A stretch of 64,000 bases of DNA from Phycisphaeraceae bacterium. GTDB taxonomy: Bacteria; Planctomycetota; Phycisphaerae; Phycisphaerales; UBA1924. Numbering within the stretch: the stretch's first letter is position 1; each line of letters starts with the position of its first letter. The position numbers were made by a program, and so were the translations under genes. The stretch covers positions 496,001 through 560,000 of the forward strand of contig CP060234.1 of the NCBI GenBank assembly GCA_023898685.1, given 5' to 3'. Under the pieces are notes generated by a model. It saw only the letters and a list, made by a program, of their open reading frames with translations, was not told where the DNA came from and searched no databases. Positions 60,728 to 64,000 of this stretch are shown piece after piece.

Positions 60728-62560
60728 CTAGCCCTCCACGTCCTCGGCCGGGCCCTTGTCGAGCCCCGAGCCGCTGTAGAGCACCGGGCCCGGCTTGACC
60801 TCACGCCAGGGCTGCTTCGACGTCAGGCCCCTCGCCGCTTCCAGCCCCGCCCGCCGCGCGTTCATCTCCGATTCACGCGCCGGATCGGACGCGGGCCCGC
60901 CGGGCTCGGCCAAGTCGAGGTTCTTGAACTCGATCGTCTGCGTCGGGAAGGCGAACGAGACGCCCAGACGCTCGCCCAGGCGCAGCACGTCGAGCATGAA
61001 CCGGTGCCGCTCGCGGAGCTCGGTGCCCCAGTCGGGGCATTCGTGGAACATGTAGACCAGCACGTCGAGGCTGCAATCACCGAACTTGTTGAGCCAGACG
61101 TGGAAGTAGTCCTTGCGCGTGTAGGGGTGCAAGCGGATGATCTCGCGCACGCCCTCGCAGAACGCCTCGATCTTCTCGGGGCGGGTGTCGTAGGTGAGAG
61201 CGATGTGCGTCTTGAAGCGGCGGAAGCGGCGCCGCCCGTAGTTGTCCACGGTCGCGCGCACGAGCGTCGCGTTGGGCACGGTCACCACCGAGTTGTAGAA
61301 CGTGCGGATGCGCGTCGAGCGGAGCCCGAGTTGCTCGACCGTGCCCTCGACGCCGTCGATCACGATCCAGTCGCCCACCTCGAAGGGCTGGTCGAGGATG
61401 ACCGCCACCGAGCCGAAGAAGTTCTCGATCGTGTCCTTCGCGGCGAACGCGAAGGCGAGCCCGCCGATGCCCAGGCCCGTGAGCAGGGGCAGGATCTGGA
61501 TGTCGAAGCTCTGGGCGATGTAGATCAGCCCGAACGCCGCGATGAACGTCTTGAGTGTCTTGCGGATGAGCGGGACGAGCAGATCGTCGAGCTTGGTGCG
61601 CGTCTGGGCCGCCTTGCCCTCGACCCAGGCGGCCGCGAGGTCGACCACACGGAAGGCCGCGAGCACGCCCGCGAGCATGAGGATCACGCGGACCGCGATG
61701 AGCAGCACCATCAGCGCGTTCGCGGGCAGGCCCAGCAGATGAAGCGAGCCGTACCAGAGCGCCCCCGCCGCGAGCAGACCAAACGGGCGCACGGCCTTCT
61801 TGATCAGTGTGTGGTCTCGGTCGACGCCGCGGCGTGTCTCAATCCGGGCCCAGATGCCGCGGAGGACAAGCCGGACGATGAAGTCGAGGATGATTCCGGC
61901 GAAGATGACGGCGAGCAGGCCGATCCACTGCCAGTATTCGATATCGAGAAACGGGGCCTTGCGGAGGCTCTCGGGCACCTTGCTGCGGATGAGCATGGAG
62001 AGCGTGAGCGGCACGCCGCCCTCGCCGAACGACTCGGGGAGCGATTCGATGTCACGGAAGAGGGCGTTGAGCCCGGCGACGGTCTGCTCGCTGAAGCGCC
62101 ACTCGCCGGCATCGTTGGCGGCAAAGACGATCTTGCCGCTGGTCAGCCGCTTCACGGTGCGGTGCTCGGGGAGGCGGTCCTGGGGGAAGTAGACGAACTG
62201 CCTGGCCGACGGGTCGATGAAGAAGTTAAAGAAATCGGAGCGTTCGACGTGCTTGATGCGGTCGAGCACGCGGAGCATGAGGATGGCGAACTCGCGCTGG
62301 AGGGCGCGGTCCTTCACGCCCGCGAAGTCGAAGCAGGTCAGGGCCTCGTTGAGGGACTCGGGCGAGCGGTCCTTGCTGTAGGTGTCCATCGCGCCGAGAA
62401 AGGTGAACATCGTCTCCTCGGGCGTCGCGAGACGTGCGTCGGCCTGGGGGCTCTCCGCGGGCGGAGTCTCCGTGGTGTCCTGGGCGCGCGCGGGCGGGGC
62501 GAGGAGCAGTGGCGAAAGCGCGACGAGAATGAAGGCCAATAGGCGTGCGGATCGAATCAT
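60728..62560 (-). CDS. MscS-family mechanosensitive channel
   Basis: The 610 residues start at MIRSARLLAF (ATG 62560) with a signal peptide (FILVALSPLLLAPPARA). A periplasmic region of about 200 residues precedes several membrane helices. The MscS core follows: pore-lining 'LTGLGIGGLAFAFAAKDTI', 'FEVGDWIVIDGVEGTVEQLG' and the beta domain 'VVTVPNATLVRATVDNYG'. The long N-terminal part makes it a larger MscS-like channel, such as the YbdG/YnaI-type. It releases solutes under membrane tension. Confidence 0.92.
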   Translation of the reverse strand: MIRSARLLAFILVALSPLLLAPPARAQDTTETPPAESPQADARLATPEETMFTFLGAMDTYSKDRSPESLNEALTCFDFAGVKDRALQREFAILMLRVLDRIKHVERSDFFNFFIDPSARQFVYFPQDRLPEHRTVKRLTSGKIVFAANDAGEWRFSEQTVAGLNALFRDIESLPESFGEGGVPLTLSMLIRSKVPESLRKAPFLDIEYWQWIGLLAVIFAGIILDFIVRLVLRGIWARIETRRGVDRDHTLIKKAVRPFGLLAAGALWYGSLHLLGLPANALMVLLIAVRVILMLAGVLAAFRVVDLAAAWVEGKAAQTRTKLDDLLVPLIRKTLKTFIAAFGLIYIAQSFDIQILPLLTGLGIGGLAFAFAAKDTIENFFGSVAVILDQPFEVGDWIVIDGVEGTVEQLGLRSTRIRTFYNSVVTVPNATLVRATVDNYGRRRFRRFKTHIALTYDTRPEKIEAFCEGVREIIRLHPYTRKDYFHVWLNKFGDCSLDVLVYMFHECPDWGTELRERHRFMLDVLRLGERLGVSFAFPTQTIEFKNLDLAEPGGPASDPARESEMNARRAGLEAARGLTSKQPWREVKPGPVLYSGSGLDKGPAEDVEG

Positions 62561-62773
62561 GGGCCATGCTAGCCTTGCGGGCGCCGATGACCAGCCGCTC
62601 GTAGCATGGGCGACCACAGCCTCTTGCAGCGCTCCGCGGGCTCGCGCCCGCGGCTCGTGCCTGCGACGGTATCCGCTCGCACTTCGTGCATGAAATGCCG
62701 GGCGCATTTTCCGAACAAGTTTGTGAGCATGGCCTCGCGAGGCACGGGGATGTGCCCCGACGAGGTACCATGT

Positions 62774-62811
62774 CCGACGGCGGGCACGCGGCGACGGGCG
62801 CCCGCCGTCGG
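62774..62811 (+). promoter_or_regulatory. 12-bp hairpin touching the nfeD ribosome site
   Basis: CCGACGGCGGGC (62774-62785) pairs perfectly with GCCCGCCGTCGG (62800-62811) across a 14-base loop. Its last two bases are part of the GGAGGTGG ribosome site (62810-62817) before ATG 62822. It may limit translation initiation. Confidence 0.6.
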
Positions 62812-62821
62812 AGGTGGTCTC

Positions 62822-63412
62822 ATGGCAAACTGGCTCTTCGCCGATCACGCCCTCTGGTTCAGCATCCCCGCGATCCTGGGCACGCTGTACTTCGCGCTCC
62901 ACTTCGCCTTCGGGCAACTGGGTGGCGACGCGGACGTCGACGCCGACGTGGATGTCGATGTGGACTTCGACGGCGACGTGGGCGACAGCCCGGAGACCGA
63001 GTTCAAGGTCCTGTCGCTGAACACGATCTCGGCGTTCGCCATGGGCAGCGGGTGGATGGGCCTGGGGGCCCTCAAGCTGACCGACCTGGGCTTCGGTGGG
63101 GCCGCGGTGATTGCGATCCTCTCGGGCGCCGGCATCGCGTGGGTGCTCGTGACCCTTGTCCGATCGCTGATGAAGCTCCAGTCATCGGGCAACGTGCGGC
63201 TCGATTCGACGGTAGGGCGGAATGGGACGGTGTACGTGCAGATCCCGCCCGCGGGCGAAGGCTCGGGGCGCGTGACGCTGGTGGTGGACAACAAGCAGCG
63301 TGAATTCAACGCGGTGCAGCGCGGCTCGGAGCCGATCGCGTCGCGAACACGGGTGAACGTGGTGGACATCGATCAGACGGGGAACTGCGTAATGGTGGAG
63401 GTGGCTTCATGA
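62822..63412 (+). CDS. NfeD-like membrane protein
   Basis: The 196 residues start at ATG 62822 after GGAGGTGG. An N-terminal membrane segment, an Asp-rich stretch ('GDADVDADVDVDVDFDGDV') and two more helices (about 65-115) are followed by a C-terminal OB-fold-like domain ('DSTVGRNGTVYVQIPPAGEG'). This is the NfeD layout. In many bacteria it is paired with flotillin, as here, where the stop overlaps the flotillin start (ATGA). The proteins likely act together in membrane microdomains. Confidence 0.88.
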   Translation: MANWLFADHALWFSIPAILGTLYFALHFAFGQLGGDADVDADVDVDVDFDGDVGDSPETEFKVLSLNTISAFAMGSGWMGLGALKLTDLGFGGAAVIAILSGAGIAWVLVTLVRSLMKLQSSGNVRLDSTVGRNGTVYVQIPPAGEGSGRVTLVVDNKQREFNAVQRGSEPIASRTRVNVVDIDQTGNCVMVEVAS

Positions 63413-64000
63413 ATGAGGTTCTCGGTGTGGTGACGCTCGGGCAGGGTGATTCGCCGATTAGCGGGTTGGGTGCGCTCCTGCTCATTGGCGGCGCCATCCT
63501 GATATTCATCGTGTTCTTCGGGCTTGTCTTCTTTGCCAGCCGCTATAAGCGGTGCCCGCCTAACCGCGTGCTGGTGATCTGGCGGCAGGGTGACAAGACG
63601 TCGAGCCTGCGGTGCATCCACACCGGCGGCCAGCTCGTGCTGCCGGTGATCCAGGACCACGCCTACATGTCGCTCGAGCCGCTGGTGATCGACATCCCGC
63701 TCGAGGGGGCCCTCTCGCTGAACAACATCCGCGTCAACGTGCCGTCGACGTTCACCGTCGGCATCGCGACCGACCCGGTGCTCATGAACAACGCGGCCGA
63801 GCGTCTGCTCAACCTGCCTCCCCAGGCGGTGCGTGAGCAGGCGCAGGACATCATCCTGGGCCAGCTCCGCCTTGTCATCGCGACCCTGTCGATCGAGGAG
63901 ATCAACAAGGACCGCGAGAAGTTCATGGGCCTGATCAACGAGAACGTGACGCAGGAGATCAACAAGATCGGCCTCGAGCTGATCAACGTGAACATCCGCG
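63409..64000 (+). CDS. flotillin-family protein (3' partial)
   Basis: This frame is open to the window end (197 codons seen), starting with ATG 63409 inside the nfeD stop. It has an N-terminal hydrophobic segment (ALLLIGGAILIFIVFFGLV), then the SPFH/flotillin domain: 'RCPPNRVLVIWRQG', 'GGQLVLPVIQDH', 'LSLNNIRVNVPSTFTVGIAT' and 'VREQAQDIILGQLR'. The coiled-coil Glu/Ala repeats that end flotillins must lie beyond the window. It is paired with NfeD. Confidence 0.93.
   Translation, partial: MNEVLGVVTLGQGDSPISGLGALLLIGGAILIFIVFFGLVFFASRYKRCPPNRVLVIWRQGDKTSSLRCIHTGGQLVLPVIQDHAYMSLEPLVIDIPLEGALSLNNIRVNVPSTFTVGIATDPVLMNNAAERLLNLPPQAVREQAQDIILGQLRLVIATLSIEEINKDREKFMGLINENVTQEINKIGLELINVNIR

Overview
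The window is high-GC DNA that looks like a Planctomycetes genome, most likely class Phycisphaerae. The grounds are many large exported proteins ending in Cys-bracketed EF-hand ('GC-type dockerin') tails, a PEP-CTERM-like C-terminus (VPAPGAILLLGAGG...RRRS), an ECF sigma factor paired with a TPR-bearing Ser/Thr kinase, and diderm envelope genes (hldE, lptE-like, bamD-like). The taxonomic call is inference from gene content; no rRNA or tRNA gene was found.

Region 1 (1-13.9 kb) looks like a polysaccharide-use locus. A BNR_4-type beta-propeller protein (cut by the window start) is followed by kduI and kduD, which convert the 4-deoxy-5-keto-uronate released by polysaccharide lyases, and then by galK. 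A LacI-family regulator and four exported proteins lie on the minus strand: two LamG-type lectins sharing an ungapped ~790-bp direct repeat, a second BNR_4 protein, and a PEP-CTERM-like protein. Three of these proteins share four copies of an unrecognised ~165-residue module. The two lectin genes share upstream sequence motifs at identical spacing.

Region 2 (14-28 kb) is signalling and surface. It has an overlapping minus-strand set of ECF sigma factor, Ser/Thr kinase and DUF3754-like membrane protein; a 787-residue exported protein; a tricorn-type protease with a Lys/Asp/Glu-rich insertion; and a hybrid histidine kinase.

Region 3 (28-42 kb) is housekeeping: hldE, an ASCH protein and mutL; a GT2 glycosyltransferase and pgk; an FO-type ATP synthase block (atpZ-like, atpI-like, atpB, atpE, atpF, atpH) that ends at a terminator without the F1 genes; alaS; and a DinB-like protein.

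Region 4 (42-54 kb) holds exported proteins with long double-EF-hand tails, an apparently intact IS630-family element (1056 bp, TA-flanked, A7 frameshift site), ftsH, and the lptE-like and bamD-like pair.

Region 5 (54-64 kb) holds an aconitase gene broken by many small frameshifts, small unknown genes, a VOC-fold protein, recQ, an MscS channel and an nfeD-flotillin pair that runs off the window end. Several large palindromic repeats sit between genes throughout.
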